From NCBI GenBank assembly GCA_018819285.1, contig JAHJQM010000021.1, positions 1 through 61,949 on the forward strand: a DNA stretch of 61,949 bases, given 5' to 3'. This stretch comes from Candidatus Omnitrophota bacterium. GTDB lineage: Bacteria; Omnitrophota; Gorgyraeia; Gorgyraeales; Gorgyraeaceae. Every line of letters begins with the position of its first letter. The stretch's first letter is position 1. The notes under the pieces were generated by a model. That model saw nothing but the letters and a program-made list of their open reading frames with translations, made no database searches and had not been told where the DNA came from. A program made the translations under genes and the position numbers. Of this stretch, positions 42,437-51,687 are shown piece after piece.

Positions 42437-45220
42437 ATGGAAGATGGTGTGATTAAAATATTCGGGGCGAAGGAGCATAATCTTAAGAATATAAACCTTG
42501 AGATTCCAAGGAATAAACTTGTGGTGATTACTGGGCTTAGCGGATCCGGAAAGTCTTCACTTGCCTTTGACACGATATATGCAGAAGGCCAGCGCAGATA
42601 CGTTGAGAGTTTATCCAGCTATGCAAGGCAGTTTTTAGAACAGCTTGAGAAACCCGATGTAGAGCATATAGAAGGCCTCTCCCCAGCTATTTCTATTGAG
42701 CAGAGAAAGGCTGGTGGAAATCCGCGTTCCACGGTCGGGACAACTACGGAAATATATGATTATTTAAGGCTTCTTTTTAGCCGTATAGGGAAGCCTTATT
42801 GCTACAAATGCGGGCGCGAAATAAAACAACAGAGCCAGGATGAGATAATAGGCAGGATTTTAAAATATCCGAATGGCTCATCTATATTGATACTCGCGCC
42901 TTTGGTAAGAGGGAGGAAAGGCGAATATCATAGCTTGTTCAGTGAATTAAAAAAACAGGGCTTCGTGAGAATAAGGTTAGATGGCAGTGTAATTTCTCTT
43001 GATGAGAAAATAAAATTAGATAAATTTAAAAAGCACAATATAGAAGTTGTGGTAGATAGGATTGTAATTGAAAAAGACATTAGAGAGAGATTGACTGATT
43101 CTGTGGAAACAGCATTGAAAGTAGGGAAAGGATTGATGCTGGTAAATAAGACTAATTGCGGAGATGAGCTTTTTAGCGAATTATACTCGTGCCCTGAATG
43201 CGGGGTGAACTATGAAGAGATAGAGCCCAGAATGTTTTCTTTTAATAGCCCTTATGGCGCCTGTTATACGTGCGCTGGCCTAGGCACAATAATGGATATA
43301 GACGCTGATCTTGTTATACCCGATAAGACAAAATCTTTAAGAGAGGCAATAAGGCCTTGGCGCGTAGGCGGGATGAGAATAATACTTCGTTACAGAAGGC
43401 TCTTGAGAAAGATTGGACAGGAATATGGTTTTGACATAGATACGCCTTTTAATAAAATTCCAAAAAAAATAAAAGATGTTATACTCTATGGTTCAGAAAG
43501 AGCAGATTGGGGTATTTATTTTGAGGGAGTTGTGCCGAATCTATTGAGGAGGTTGAAAGATACGGACAGCGAATTTATGAGAGCTGAAATAAATAAATAT
43601 ACAAGTATTTCTATATGCCCTGAATGCAATGGTAAGAGATTAAAACCTGAAGTACTTTCAATAAAGATAAACGATATGTCTATAAGCGATATTTCTAATC
43701 TTTCAATAAGAGATGCTAAGAAATTTTTCTCGAATTTAAAACTTACAGAAACAGAAGAGAATATTGGCCGCCAGATTTTGAAAGAGATACTAGAGAGGCT
43801 TAATTTTATGACTAATGTAGGTCTTGATTATATAACCCTCGATAGGATCAGCTCTACTCTTTCAGGCGGAGAGGCGCAAAGGATAAGGCTGGCAACTCAA
43901 ATAGGCGCAGGCCTTGTGGGCGTGCTTTATATCTTGGATGAGCCTAGTATAGGGCTTCATCAAAGAGATAATGCAAAGCTTCTTGGTACGCTTAAAGCAT
44001 TGAGAGATCTGGGTAATACCCTGATAGTTGTTGAACATGACGAAGCTACAATAAGAAACGCAGATTATATTATAGACCTTGGCCCAGGCGCAGGAAAGCA
44101 TGGCGGATACATAGTGGCCGAAGGCGGGATAGATGATATTATTAATTCAAAGGAATCTCTGACAGGCAGTTATTTGCGCGGAGAATTAAAAATAGAAGTT
44201 CCTGAAAAGAGGCGTAAGGCAATAAAGAATAGATCTATCGTTATTAGAAATGCAAGAGAGCATAATCTTAAAAAGATAGATATCGAGATACCGCTTGGGC
44301 TTTTTGTGTGTATTACAGGCGTGTCTGGTTCAGGCAAAAGCACAATGGTGGACGATATACTGTATAAAGCCCTTGCAAAAAAGCTTTATGGTTCAAAGGA
44401 GAAACCAGGGGCGCATGATGAGATTGATGGCGCAGATCAGATAGACAAGGTTATTGTTGTTGACCAATCGCCTATAGGCCGGACCCCGCGCTCAAACCCA
44501 GTTACATATACCGGCGTATTTTCTTTTATAAGGGATATATTTACAAAACTTCCAGAGTCCAGGATGAGAGGGTATAAGCCAGGCCGTTTCAGCTTCAATG
44601 TTAAGGGCGGGAGATGCGAGGCGTGCCAGGGCGATGGGATTAAGCAGATAGAGATGCATTTTTTGCCTGATGTTTATGTGACATGTGAAGTTTGTAACGG
44701 AAGACGGTATAATCATGAGACACTACAGGTTCTTTATAAAGGTAAATCAATTGCAGATGTGTTAGAGATGACAGTTGAAGACGGGGTGGAGCTTTTTAAA
44801 AATGTCCCGCATATATATCAGAAACTGAAAACACTTTGCGAGGTAGGGCTTGGATATGTTGAGTTGGGCCAGTCTGCAACAACTCTTTCGGGAGGAGAAG
44901 CGCAAAGGGTAAAACTTGCCACTGAGCTTAGTAAGATCGGGACAGGCAAGACTCTTTATATACTGGATGAGCCTACCACGGGGCTGCATTTTGCTGACAT
45001 AGATAGGCTGCTCAAAGTATTACATGCGCTTGTAAAAGGCGGAAACAGCGTTTTAATAATAGAACATAACCTGGATGTCGTAAAATCAGCAGATTACATA
45101 ATAGACCTTGGGCCTGGCGGAGGAGACGAAGGTGGAAAAATAGTCACCTGCGGCACGCCTGAAGAAATAGTTAAGGCCCCATCCTCATATACCGGACAAT
45201 ATCTGAAAGAATATCTTTAA
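42437..45220 (+). CDS. uvrA: Excinuclease ABC subunit A
   Basis: DNA-damage recognition ATPase of nucleotide excision repair; 927 residues, slightly shorter than usual. It has two ABC modules: Walker [11 protein letters not shown] near residue 33 and GVSGSGKST near 637, with two LSGGEAQR signatures. Zinc modules show CYKCG, CPECG and the later [24 protein letters not shown] and SPAISIEQ are UvrA signatures. The ATG at 42437 is chosen over a TTG 6 nt upstream; the ribosome-binding site is weak. uvrB and uvrC are not in the window. Confidence 0.97.
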   Translation: MEDGVIKIFGAKEHNLKNINLEIPRNKLVVITGLSGSGKSSLAFDTIYAEGQRRYVESLSSYARQFLEQLEKPDVEHIEGLSPAISIEQRKAGGNPRSTVGTTTEIYDYLRLLFSRIGKPYCYKCGREIKQQSQDEIIGRILKYPNGSSILILAPLVRGRKGEYHSLFSELKKQGFVRIRLDGSVISLDEKIKLDKFKKHNIEVVVDRIVIEKDIRERLTDSVETALKVGKGLMLVNKTNCGDELFSELYSCPECGVNYEEIEPRMFSFNSPYGACYTCAGLGTIMDIDADLVIPDKTKSLREAIRPWRVGGMRIILRYRRLLRKIGQEYGFDIDTPFNKIPKKIKDVILYGSERADWGIYFEGVVPNLLRRLKDTDSEFMRAEINKYTSISICPECNGKRLKPEVLSIKINDMSISDISNLSIRDAKKFFSNLKLTETEENIGRQILKEILERLNFMTNVGLDYITLDRISSTLSGGEAQRIRLATQIGAGLVGVLYILDEPSIGLHQRDNAKLLGTLKALRDLGNTLIVVEHDEATIRNADYIIDLGPGAGKHGGYIVAEGGIDDIINSKESLTGSYLRGELKIEVPEKRRKAIKNRSIVIRNAREHNLKKIDIEIPLGLFVCITGVSGSGKSTMVDDILYKALAKKLYGSKEKPGAHDEIDGADQIDKVIVVDQSPIGRTPRSNPVTYTGVFSFIRDIFTKLPESRMRGYKPGRFSFNVKGGRCEACQGDGIKQIEMHFLPDVYVTCEVCNGRRYNHETLQVLYKGKSIADVLEMTVEDGVELFKNVPHIYQKLKTLCEVGLGYVELGQSATTLSGGEAQRVKLATELSKIGTGKTLYILDEPTTGLHFADIDRLLKVLHALVKGGNSVLIIEHNLDVVKSADYIIDLGPGGGDEGGKIVTCGTPEEIVKAPSSYTGQYLKEYL

Positions 45221-45230
45221 TTTTATCTTT

Positions 45231-45750
45231 GTAATACTTTTTTCTGCCGGCAGGGCTATTCGGCACTGAAAAATTTTGCCGTTCGCTACGGTTTACAGCT
45301 CGTTTCTCTGTCGACTATCGTTTTGTCACTCGATCTAAACTCGCTGTAAATCCTTGCGGACATTTGCCAAAATTTTTCTAATGTGCCTCAAACCCTGCCA
45401 GCAGAAAAAATGGGAAATTTTCAATTCGCTGACAGGCCTAAAGAAAAGCTGCGCCGAGTCTAGCTCGTCCGCTGTCAGGCTGGGCCTGAGGCACATTTGA
45501 GAGGTTTCGGCATAGTTGGTTTTTTGAATATTAGGTGCGCAAGGGATTACGGCGAAGTTTTTTATACTATCAAGACTACCTATAGTATAAAAAACGAGCC
45601 GTAAACCGTAGCGCACGGCGAAACCATCTCTGTGCCGAATGGCCCAGCCTGACAGCAAACACGGTGTCTGATAGAATCGACAAGCGCTTTTCTCAAAACC
45701 TGCCAGGGCTGGCGATTACGCAATGTGTTATCTAACTATTTAAATAGTAC
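45231..45750. repeat. Large palindromic element L4 (double module, core inverted)
   Basis: A 520-bp non-coding element starting GTAATACTTT 10 nt after uvrA and ending TAAATAGTAC. The core 45490-45637 matches the cores of L2 and L3 but in reverse orientation. Its 16-bp arms 45471-45486 / 45641-45656 are perfect and differ from those of L2 and L3. The apical stem has ACTAT/ATAGT where L2 and L3 have ACTGT/ACAGT. A second palindromic module (about 45243-45412) lies on its left. Small frames on either strand are not genes. Confidence 0.83.
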
Positions 45751-45771
45751 GTTTTTAATTTTATTTTTCCC

Positions 45772-45800
45772 TTGAACATTAGCATTCTCAATGGTATATT
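45772..45800 (+). promoter_or_regulatory. Predicted promoter of the TPR/Tol operon (leaderless transcript)
   Basis: TTGAAC at 45772-45777, a 17-bp spacer and TATATT at 45795-45800. The expected start near 45807 is about 4 nt before the ATG at 45811. No ribosome-binding site is visible. It lies 21 bp after element L4. Confidence 0.68.
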
Positions 45801-45810
45801 TATAGTCAAG

Positions 45811-48288
45811 ATGCGAAGTATTAAATATATATTTATTATTATATCCGCTATATTAATAGTAGGGGCAGAGCAGTGTTATGTCCCTGCGCCTTTAAATGCC
45901 AAAGAGAGTTCCGATTTTATCTTAGGGAAGAAGTCCTTCCAGGACGGTTTCTACGAAGTAGCTGCTAAGTCATTCGAAAAATTCTTATCTGAAGAACCAG
46001 CAAACTCTGACGCCTTAGAGGCGCGGCTCTTATTAGGGGAGTCCTGTGTGTATCTTAATAGATTCAGCGATGCCATGAAAGAATTAGACGCTGTTATAAA
46101 TTCAGAAACAAACCTAGGTTTCAAAGATGAGGCAATGTACTGGAAAGCAGAGATATATTTCAGGACCAGGGATTTCGAAAAAGCGAGAGAACTTTATAAT
46201 GCTATCTTAACAGACTTTCCAAAATCTAATTATAGGCCTTATGTAAAATACGCATACGCGTGGTCTTTGTATGAAGAAAAAAAATACCAGGAGTCTATTA
46301 GTAAGTTCTCCGCGTTTGTATCTGAATATCCTGCAAGCGAATTAAAAGAGGATTCTGAATTAAAAATAGGCGAGATGTTTTACAGGCTTAAGAAATATAA
46401 TGAATCCATAGAGAAGTTATCCATGTTTATCCAGGGAGCTAAAGATGTTAAAAAATCCAAACTCGCATATTTTTATATAGGAGAAGATTACTATTATCAG
46501 GACAATTACAAAGATGCATTAGCCTCATTTAAAAAATCGCTTGAAATGATTCCAGATTCGAATATAGATTTTTATGCTGTATACGATACTGCGTGGAGTT
46601 ATATGAAATTAGAGCAGTATGAAGACGCTGTCAAGGAATTCAGCCGCCTTGAAGATATTAAGAAAGACGATGGCCTTATGGATGCTATATTAGGAGGCAA
46701 GGCACAGGCGTTCATGAAGATGAATAAATTTGACGAGGCCCTGAAATGCTTTACAGAAATTATAGAAAAATTTCCTAAAAGCAGCCTGACAATGAAAGCA
46801 TATCTTGACAAATCAGAAGCGCTTTACAAACTCGGTTTATATGAGGATGGCATAGACCTTCTTAGGGAGGGCATAAAGAAATTTCCATCCTCCAGCTATA
46901 CGGATGACATGAGATATAATCTTGGTTGGCTTTATCTTAAGACAGCCAGATATGATGATGCAATAGAAGAATTCAGCAAAGTAATAAAAAGTACCGACGA
47001 AGATATCTACCGCATAACCTCGTATTGCAGGCTGGGTGATGCGTATTTTCAGCAGAATCAATTAGACAAGGCATCAGAGGCTTATGACATGGTTTTAAAA
47101 GAAGCCAATGTGAATCCTGATGCAGTATTCGGTTATGTGGATTATGCCCAGTATCAGATAGGCAGGATACAGTTTAAATTAGAAAGATATGAAGGCGCGA
47201 TTCTTGCTTTCAGGAGTTTATTGAAAAATTATCCTGAGTCTCAATACATAGAAGATGCCAGCTATGGGCTTGCCTCTTCATATTTCAAAAAAGGGTCTTT
47301 TCAGGAAGCAGCTCAGGAATTTAAGGTATTTCTTGAAAAATTTAAAGATACGAAATACAAGGATGATGCTGAATTTCAGTTGGGGAGCGCTTTTTATAAT
47401 AGGCCTGATTATAAACAAGCCTTGAGCACATTCCAGAACATAGCTTCCAGACAGCCTGACACACAATTTAGCCGTCGCTCATTGTATGAGATAGGGTGGT
47501 GTTATTATAAAATGGGAGATAATAAAAAGGCCTTAAACCAGTTTGAAGAATATATAACCAGGTATCCTGAAGATGAACTGGCAGGGGATGTGAGGTTCTG
47601 GTTAGGGGAATATTATACAAACAGAAAAGATTTTACTAAAGCAGAAAAATATTTCAGCGATTTGATTAAGATATATCCGGAGGCCAGCCTTACGGATGAC
47701 GCCGCATACAGGATTGCTATAATCTTTTATGAAAAAGGCGAGTTGGACAAAAGTATGAGCGCCCTAGAAGACTTGAAAACAAGCTATCCCAATAGCGATC
47801 TTATGCCTACGGCTGAACTTAAGATAATAGATATCCTTATAAAAAAGGATGCTTCTGGCGAGGCAAAAGACAGACTCTTGAAATTTGTAACAGAATATAA
47901 AAATACCGCTTTTGTAAAAGTAGCCTCCAAGTATCTTGGGGATATCATGAAAAAGGAAGGAAAGATTGAAGATGCCATCAATTATTATAAAGAATCCCTG
48001 GATTCCAGGCGGGGAGATTTTAATGCCAGCGTGCAACTTACAATAGGCAAGCTTTATGAGGAATCAGGGGATGTCGAGAGCGCGATTACAGAATATATGA
48101 AAGTAGGATATATATATCCTGACTCTACTGAAATAGTTGCAAATGCGACTCTTTTATGTGGCAGGTTGCTGGAAAAACAGAATAAAATTTATGAAGCAGT
48201 AAAGCTTTATGAAAAGATAGTAGAGATGGATACGAAGGAAGCAGCGCTTGCTAAAGAGAGACTAAGAGTTTTAGAAGAGAAGGAATAG
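45811..48288 (+). CDS. Exported TPR-repeat protein (YbgF/BamD-like)
   Basis: 825 residues. An N-terminal signal peptide (basic start, hydrophobic core IFIIISAILIVG) is followed by about 20 tandem TPR units through to the end, several of the YFxxxYPxS type found in YbgF/CpoB and BamD. It is probably periplasmic and scaffolds envelope complexes. It lies in front of TolQ/ExbD/TonB-like genes, which supports a Tol-Pal-related role. An upstream in-frame TTG (45772) is the -35 box and is rejected as start. Confidence 0.8.
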   Translation: MRSIKYIFIIISAILIVGAEQCYVPAPLNAKESSDFILGKKSFQDGFYEVAAKSFEKFLSEEPANSDALEARLLLGESCVYLNRFSDAMKELDAVINSETNLGFKDEAMYWKAEIYFRTRDFEKARELYNAILTDFPKSNYRPYVKYAYAWSLYEEKKYQESISKFSAFVSEYPASELKEDSELKIGEMFYRLKKYNESIEKLSMFIQGAKDVKKSKLAYFYIGEDYYYQDNYKDALASFKKSLEMIPDSNIDFYAVYDTAWSYMKLEQYEDAVKEFSRLEDIKKDDGLMDAILGGKAQAFMKMNKFDEALKCFTEIIEKFPKSSLTMKAYLDKSEALYKLGLYEDGIDLLREGIKKFPSSSYTDDMRYNLGWLYLKTARYDDAIEEFSKVIKSTDEDIYRITSYCRLGDAYFQQNQLDKASEAYDMVLKEANVNPDAVFGYVDYAQYQIGRIQFKLERYEGAILAFRSLLKNYPESQYIEDASYGLASSYFKKGSFQEAAQEFKVFLEKFKDTKYKDDAEFQLGSAFYNRPDYKQALSTFQNIASRQPDTQFSRRSLYEIGWCYYKMGDNKKALNQFEEYITRYPEDELAGDVRFWLGEYYTNRKDFTKAEKYFSDLIKIYPEASLTDDAAYRIAIIFYEKGELDKSMSALEDLKTSYPNSDLMPTAELKIIDILIKKDASGEAKDRLLKFVTEYKNTAFVKVASKYLGDIMKKEGKIEDAINYYKESLDSRRGDFNASVQLTIGKLYEESGDVESAITEYMKVGYIYPDSTEIVANATLLCGRLLEKQNKIYEAVKLYEKIVEMDTKEAALAKERLRVLEEKE

Positions 48289-48320
48289 GTTTCAATAGAG
48301 GTTGCTTAACATGGGAGAAT

Positions 48321-48950
48321 ATGATGTTTGAATTTATCCAAAAAGGCGGGCCTGTGATGTATCCGATTATGTTATGTTCTATTATAGCTTTTGGCATAAT
48401 CCTGGAAAGATTTTATTATCTTCGTAAGATTAGAATAGATACAGTGGCTTTTATGCATAATATAGAGGGCGCTTTGAAGCGTAATAAGATTGCAGAAAGC
48501 GTGAAGATATGCGAGGATACTGATGGCCCTATCGCGCGTATAGTTAAAACAGGGCTTTTGAAGTACGACAGGCCCAGACAAGAGATAAGGGAAGCAATAG
48601 AAGATGCAGGCCATCTGGAGGTCCCGAAACTTGAAAGGTATATAAAAATTTTAGCTACCATAGCGCATATCTCTCCTCTTCTAGGGCTATTGGGAACTGT
48701 TGTTGGGATGGTAAAGGTTTTTCAGGTAATTCAGGTAAAAACAATTGCGCTTAATCCTGTGAGCGCAGGGGATTTGGCAGGCGGCGTATGGCAAGCGCTT
48801 TTGACTACAGCCTTAGGTCTTATTGTAGCAATACCTGTGATAGTGGCTTATCATTATCTAACCGCGAGGGTTCAGGATTTTGTGTTTGAAATGGAGAATG
48901 CCGCAACAGAACTCATAAACATATTGTCGCAGAGGGTGGAGGGATATTAA
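48321..48950 (+). CDS. tolQ: MotA/TolQ/ExbB family proton channel
   Basis: 209 residues with three membrane helices (about 12-32, 112-135 and 158-180). The C-terminal domain has the diagnostic LLGLLGTVVGMVKVF and LTTALGLIVAIPVIVAY. Together with the ExbD-like protein downstream it should form a proton-driven motor energising an outer-membrane system. Whether it is TolQ or ExbB cannot be fixed; the preceding TPR gene favours TolQ. Confidence 0.88.
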   Translation: MMFEFIQKGGPVMYPIMLCSIIAFGIILERFYYLRKIRIDTVAFMHNIEGALKRNKIAESVKICEDTDGPIARIVKTGLLKYDRPRQEIREAIEDAGHLEVPKLERYIKILATIAHISPLLGLLGTVVGMVKVFQVIQVKTIALNPVSAGDLAGGVWQALLTTALGLIVAIPVIVAYHYLTARVQDFVFEMENAATELINILSQRVEGY

Positions 48951-48970
48951 TGTTAGATCTTAGATGTTTT

Positions 48971-49015
48971 ATCTTCGTAAGAAATAATCAAGTATCGAGC
49001 ATCGAGCATCGAAGA
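48971..49015. repeat. Short direct repeats in a hairpin between tolQ and exbD
   Basis: ATCGAGC is repeated twice and then partly a third time (48994-49012). TCTTCG at 48972-48977 pairs with CGAAGA at 49010-49015. The 82-nt gap has no gene. Confidence 0.5.
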
Positions 49016-49032
49016 AAGCGAGCTAACTTGTT

Positions 49033-49431
49033 ATGAAGTTCAAACAGAGCTTACACATAGAAGCATGCGCAATAGATATGGTGCCTCTAATAAATTGCGT
49101 GTATCTACTTTTAATATTTTTTCTGTTAACCTCGAATTTTATATCCCAGTCAGGTATTAAAATAAGCCTTCCAAAGGCAGTGACAAGTGAAGTTGTGCAA
49201 GGGGATACAATTGTAATTACTGTTACCTCTGATAACAGATTTTATCTGAACGAAACGCCCGTGACTTTAGTGGAGCTTAAGAGTAAACTTGAAAAGGCCT
49301 CTAATGCAGAGCCTGTATTAATAAAAGCAGACAGGGATGTAACTCTAAGCAAAGTAGTCAATATATGGGATTTTTGCAGGGACCTTGGCATAAAACAGGT
49401 TAATATAGCTACGAATCAGGAAGTGAGATGA
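49033..49431 (+). CDS. exbD: ExbD/TolR family protein
   Basis: 132 residues: a short cytoplasmic start with AIDMVPLINCVYLLLIFFLL, in which Asp (about residue 16) corresponds to the proton-translocating aspartate. A periplasmic domain with the typical ISLPKA and VLIKADRDV segments follows. It works with the TolQ/ExbB protein upstream and the TonB-like protein downstream. Confidence 0.88.
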   Translation: MKFKQSLHIEACAIDMVPLINCVYLLLIFFLLTSNFISQSGIKISLPKAVTSEVVQGDTIVITVTSDNRFYLNETPVTLVELKSKLEKASNAEPVLIKADRDVTLSKVVNIWDFCRDLGIKQVNIATNQEVR

Positions 49432-49452
49432 AGTAAAAAGTCAAATTTTATT

Positions 49453-50127
49453 ATGCAACTATTTAAAGACCGCGTTTTGAATATAGCAATATTAATCTCA
49501 GCCTTATGGCACTTTGTGTTTATATTTTCAATTAAGCCGGTATTGCCAACGGGTCATATATTAGAGCATAATACTTCTATAGCATTTCTTGGGGATATCC
49601 TGGAAAGCGTGGGAAGTTATATTACTGAAGTCCCTTTGGCCTACTATTCTCAGGATCAAAAAAAATCTACCAGGAATTTTCGCCCAAAGAAGATTTTTCT
49701 TGAGAATGAAATGGATAAATTGGATACCAGTGTTTCAGGTTTTATAAATATCCAGCCTGAGAAAAAGGAATTTTCATACTTTCCAGGAGATCGCAACCCT
49801 TTAAATTTAAACATATGCCGCAAAAAAGAAGTCGCAAGGGTTAATTTTTATAATTTTTTTATCAAAGGAGACGCCAGGGGCAGGGTAATTATATATAAGC
49901 CGGATTTAGATAAAGTTACAATGCTGCCTTCAGACTTCAATTCAGATTTCAGCGCGAACATTAAATTCAGAATATCAAAAGACGGATTTGTTAAATATGC
50001 AGAGTGCGTCATATCCAGCGGTTTTTCTGAAATAGACCAGGCAGCAATGAGGTATGTAAGGAAGTGGCAGTTTGTGCCAGCTAGCGAGGATGATCAAGAA
50101 GGCGTGGTTCGCGTTAGTTTTAAGTGA
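49453..50127 (+). CDS. TonB-like energy-transducing protein
   Basis: 224 residues. One N-terminal membrane helix (about 10-30) anchors the protein. The C-terminal 60 residues (KFRISKDGFVKYAECVISSGFSEIDQAAMRYVRKWQF) have the pattern of the TonB/TolA C-terminal domain. The usual long Pro/Lys linker is missing; the middle is short and polar. It overlaps the next small gene by 4 nt. It probably transmits motor force to an outer-membrane receptor. Confidence 0.75.
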   Translation: MQLFKDRVLNIAILISALWHFVFIFSIKPVLPTGHILEHNTSIAFLGDILESVGSYITEVPLAYYSQDQKKSTRNFRPKKIFLENEMDKLDTSVSGFINIQPEKKEFSYFPGDRNPLNLNICRKKEVARVNFYNFFIKGDARGRVIIYKPDLDKVTMLPSDFNSDFSANIKFRISKDGFVKYAECVISSGFSEIDQAAMRYVRKWQFVPASEDDQEGVVRVSFK

Positions 50128-50369
50128 TGATAAAGATTGAATTTTCTTTAGCAGTTGCGCTGTACCTTATTTTAACAACATGTATTATATTATTGGCCCT
50201 TGTATTCAAAAATAGAAAAGAGCCAAAACAATTTTCTTCGGAAAAGAATTTTTTATGGCAATGTTCTATATGTACTTATGTATACATAGATAGTAGGTAT
50301 ACTAGTATGTCACAATGCCCAAGATGCGGGAGTTATAATAAGAAAGATGGGGTAGTTACTAGTTCTTGA
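50124..50369 (+). CDS. Small membrane protein with C-terminal zinc ribbon
   Basis: 81 residues. A hydrophobic N-terminal helix (about 9-27) is followed by CSIC...CPRC, two CxxC pairs that should bind zinc. No family is recognised. The start overlaps the stop of the TonB-like gene by 4 nt, so it is translationally coupled to the Tol/Ton operon. Confidence 0.65.
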   Translation: MMIKIEFSLAVALYLILTTCIILLALVFKNRKEPKQFSSEKNFLWQCSICTYVYIDSRYTSMSQCPRCGSYNKKDGVVTSS

Positions 50370-50404
50370 CACATAAAAATATGAAAGTATAAAAGGAGGT
50401 AAAT

Positions 50405-50680
50405 ATGCCTGACGAAAAGATCATAAACGAACATCAAGAGGAAAAGTTGCCCATAGCTCCTCCTCTAAAGGTCCTGGATTACAGAACCATTAGCAGGGGT
50501 TTTGGGTGGTGGTCAGCAGTAGTGCTGGTTGAATCATGGGGCAATAAGCGTCTGTGTATGTATCTATGGCAGAAGTCAGATAACGGTTGGAAAAGAAAGC
50601 AAAAATATACGATACATAGCCAGGAACGCTGGCATCTTATATCCGAGGCAGTTGAGACGTTAATAGGGGAGTTACAGTAA
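50405..50680 (+). CDS. Hypothetical protein, 91 residues
   Basis: Small acidic-to-neutral protein rich in tryptophan, without signal peptide or membrane helix. The middle (RGFGWWSAVVLVESWGNKRLCMYLWQK) suggests a compact beta sheet, and the C-terminus an amphipathic helix. Family not recognised. It has a very strong ribosome-binding site (AAAGGAGG, 50393-50400), supporting that it is a real gene. Confidence 0.65.
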   Translation: MPDEKIINEHQEEKLPIAPPLKVLDYRTISRGFGWWSAVVLVESWGNKRLCMYLWQKSDNGWKRKQKYTIHSQERWHLISEAVETLIGELQ

Positions 50681-50700
50681 CTTATTGCAGTTAAATAAGT

Positions 50701-50806
50701 TAAACTAAAAAGTAAAAAATTAAAAGGCAAATCAAAACTTAAAATTGAAAAAATTTTAAATTTTTAATTGTAGTTTTGACTTTTTAGTTTTTACTTTTGA
50801 TTTGAG
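50701..50806. repeat. AT-rich quasi-palindrome
   Basis: An A-rich half is followed by a T-rich half with partial complementarity, for example CAAAACTTAAAATT against AATTGTAGTTTTG, plus internal repeats of ACTAAAAAGT. The gap 50681-50815 has no gene. Low complexity limits the certainty of any exact fold. Confidence 0.5.
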
Positions 50807-50815
50807 GATTTTTAT

Positions 50816-51166
50816 ATGAAAGCATATAATGACAAAGGCATAGCTATTTTTTTAACCTTAATGCTTTTATTTCTTTTGTCTCTTATTACTATTACAGTTC
50901 TTTTGACAGCATATAACTATAATAGTATTTGCGAAAGCCAGACAAGAAGACTAAAGGCCATGGTTTCAGCAGAATCAGGCATTAATTATGCTTATTATCA
51001 GCTTAGAACTGATGCATCAGCATTTGTTGCTGCTTACAGTGAAGTTAGTCCATGCGCCATTTCCCTGAACAGCGGTGTTACTGTAGGAGTGTGGGCAACA
51101 GGACCTGTGTCTGGCATATATACAATAAAATCCAAGGCCACATATCTTAAAACACAAGTACCATAA
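50816..51166 (+). CDS. PilX-like pilus-associated protein
   Basis: 116 residues. The N-terminal MKAYNDKGIAIFLTLMLLFLLSLITIT and the following VSAESGINYAYYQL match the PilX N-terminal pattern: a short leader, a hydrophobic helix and then an A-E-S/A-G motif. The remainder is a small beta domain. It is separated from the main pilus operon by a strong terminator at 51207. Confidence 0.7.
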   Translation: MKAYNDKGIAIFLTLMLLFLLSLITITVLLTAYNYNSICESQTRRLKAMVSAESGINYAYYQLRTDASAFVAAYSEVSPCAISLNSGVTVGVWATGPVSGIYTIKSKATYLKTQVP

Positions 51167-51206
51167 TTTTTATATAACTCTTTATAATTAGATAAGTTAT
51201 AATCTA

Positions 51207-51255
51207 TCTAACTCTGTGAGTTACTTATGACGACTCACAGAGTTAGATTTTTTTT
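51207..51255 (+). terminator. Strong intrinsic terminator
   Basis: A perfect 15-bp stem (51207-51221 / 51233-51247) with an 11-nt loop is followed by eight T residues. It ends the Tol/PilX-side transcript 40 nt after the PilX-like gene. The rest of the gap to 51420 holds only the promoter of the next operon. Confidence 0.92.
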
Positions 51256-51347
51256 GCCTTTCTATTAATTTTTCCATAACCCATTTATTCATAATAAGTT
51301 ACTATGAACAATGGATCATAGACTTTGAATTATTTCTCTTGGCTGCC

Positions 51348-51376
51348 TTGACAAAGTAAGTTCTTTATGGTATATT
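51348..51376 (+). promoter_or_regulatory. Predicted promoter of the type IV pilus operon
   Basis: Consensus TTGACA at 51348-51353, a 17-bp spacer and TATATT at 51371-51376. The start near 51383 gives a leader of about 38 nt with AGGAGG before the ATG at 51421. Confidence 0.8.
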
Positions 51377-51420
51377 TGGTTTCACCTGTAAAATCGGTAA
51401 ATCTATTAGGAGGTATTATA

Positions 51421-51606
51421 ATGTCAAGACTCATGGATACAGATGAATTAGCCAGGTATCTTAAGTTAGAGAAACAGACTATTTACAATTGGCTTCATCA
51501 AAAGAAGATTTCAGGCATAAAAGTAGGCCATGTCTGGAGGTTTGATAGGAAGTCTGTTGATGAGTGGTTGAATTCTCAAATGGTAGAGGCTAAGGCTAAA
51601 ACATGA
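51421..51606 (+). CDS. Excisionase-family (MerR-like) DNA-binding protein
   Basis: 61 residues forming a winged helix: MDTDELARYLKLEKQTIYNWLH, then the wing IKVGHVWRFDRKSVDEWL. This is the excisionase/HTH_17 family, used both by phages and as small chromosomal regulators. It is the first gene of the pilus operon and may regulate it; no phage genes are nearby. The ATG at 51421 with AGGAGG is chosen over upstream frame starts. Its stop lies at the left edge of an F2 element. Confidence 0.85.
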   Translation: MSRLMDTDELARYLKLEKQTIYNWLHQKKISGIKVGHVWRFDRKSVDEWLNSQMVEAKAKT

Positions 51607-51687
51607 ATACCTTAATCAATTTTGTCCTAGCTGCTTCGCTTTTGCGAAGCAAAACTGCTAGGACAAAATTCAAAGGTGTCTATATAT
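51605..51687. repeat. F2 variable-stem element, copy b (before pilMN)
   Basis: The left flank ACCTTAATCAATTTT is followed by a 13-bp stem ending CCTAG and an inner TGCTTCGC/GCGAAGCA stem. The right flank AAAATTCAAAGGTGTCTAT carries the AAAGG ribosome-binding site of the next gene. Confidence 0.82.

Noticed and set aside
45335-45658. Reverse-strand frame inside element L4
   Set aside because: Same repeat-derived amino acid sequence as the frames in L3; not a gene.
51421-51606. Prophage indicated by the excisionase-like gene
   Set aside because: No integrase, phage structural gene or attachment repeat is nearby. Small excisionase-fold regulators are common on chromosomes.
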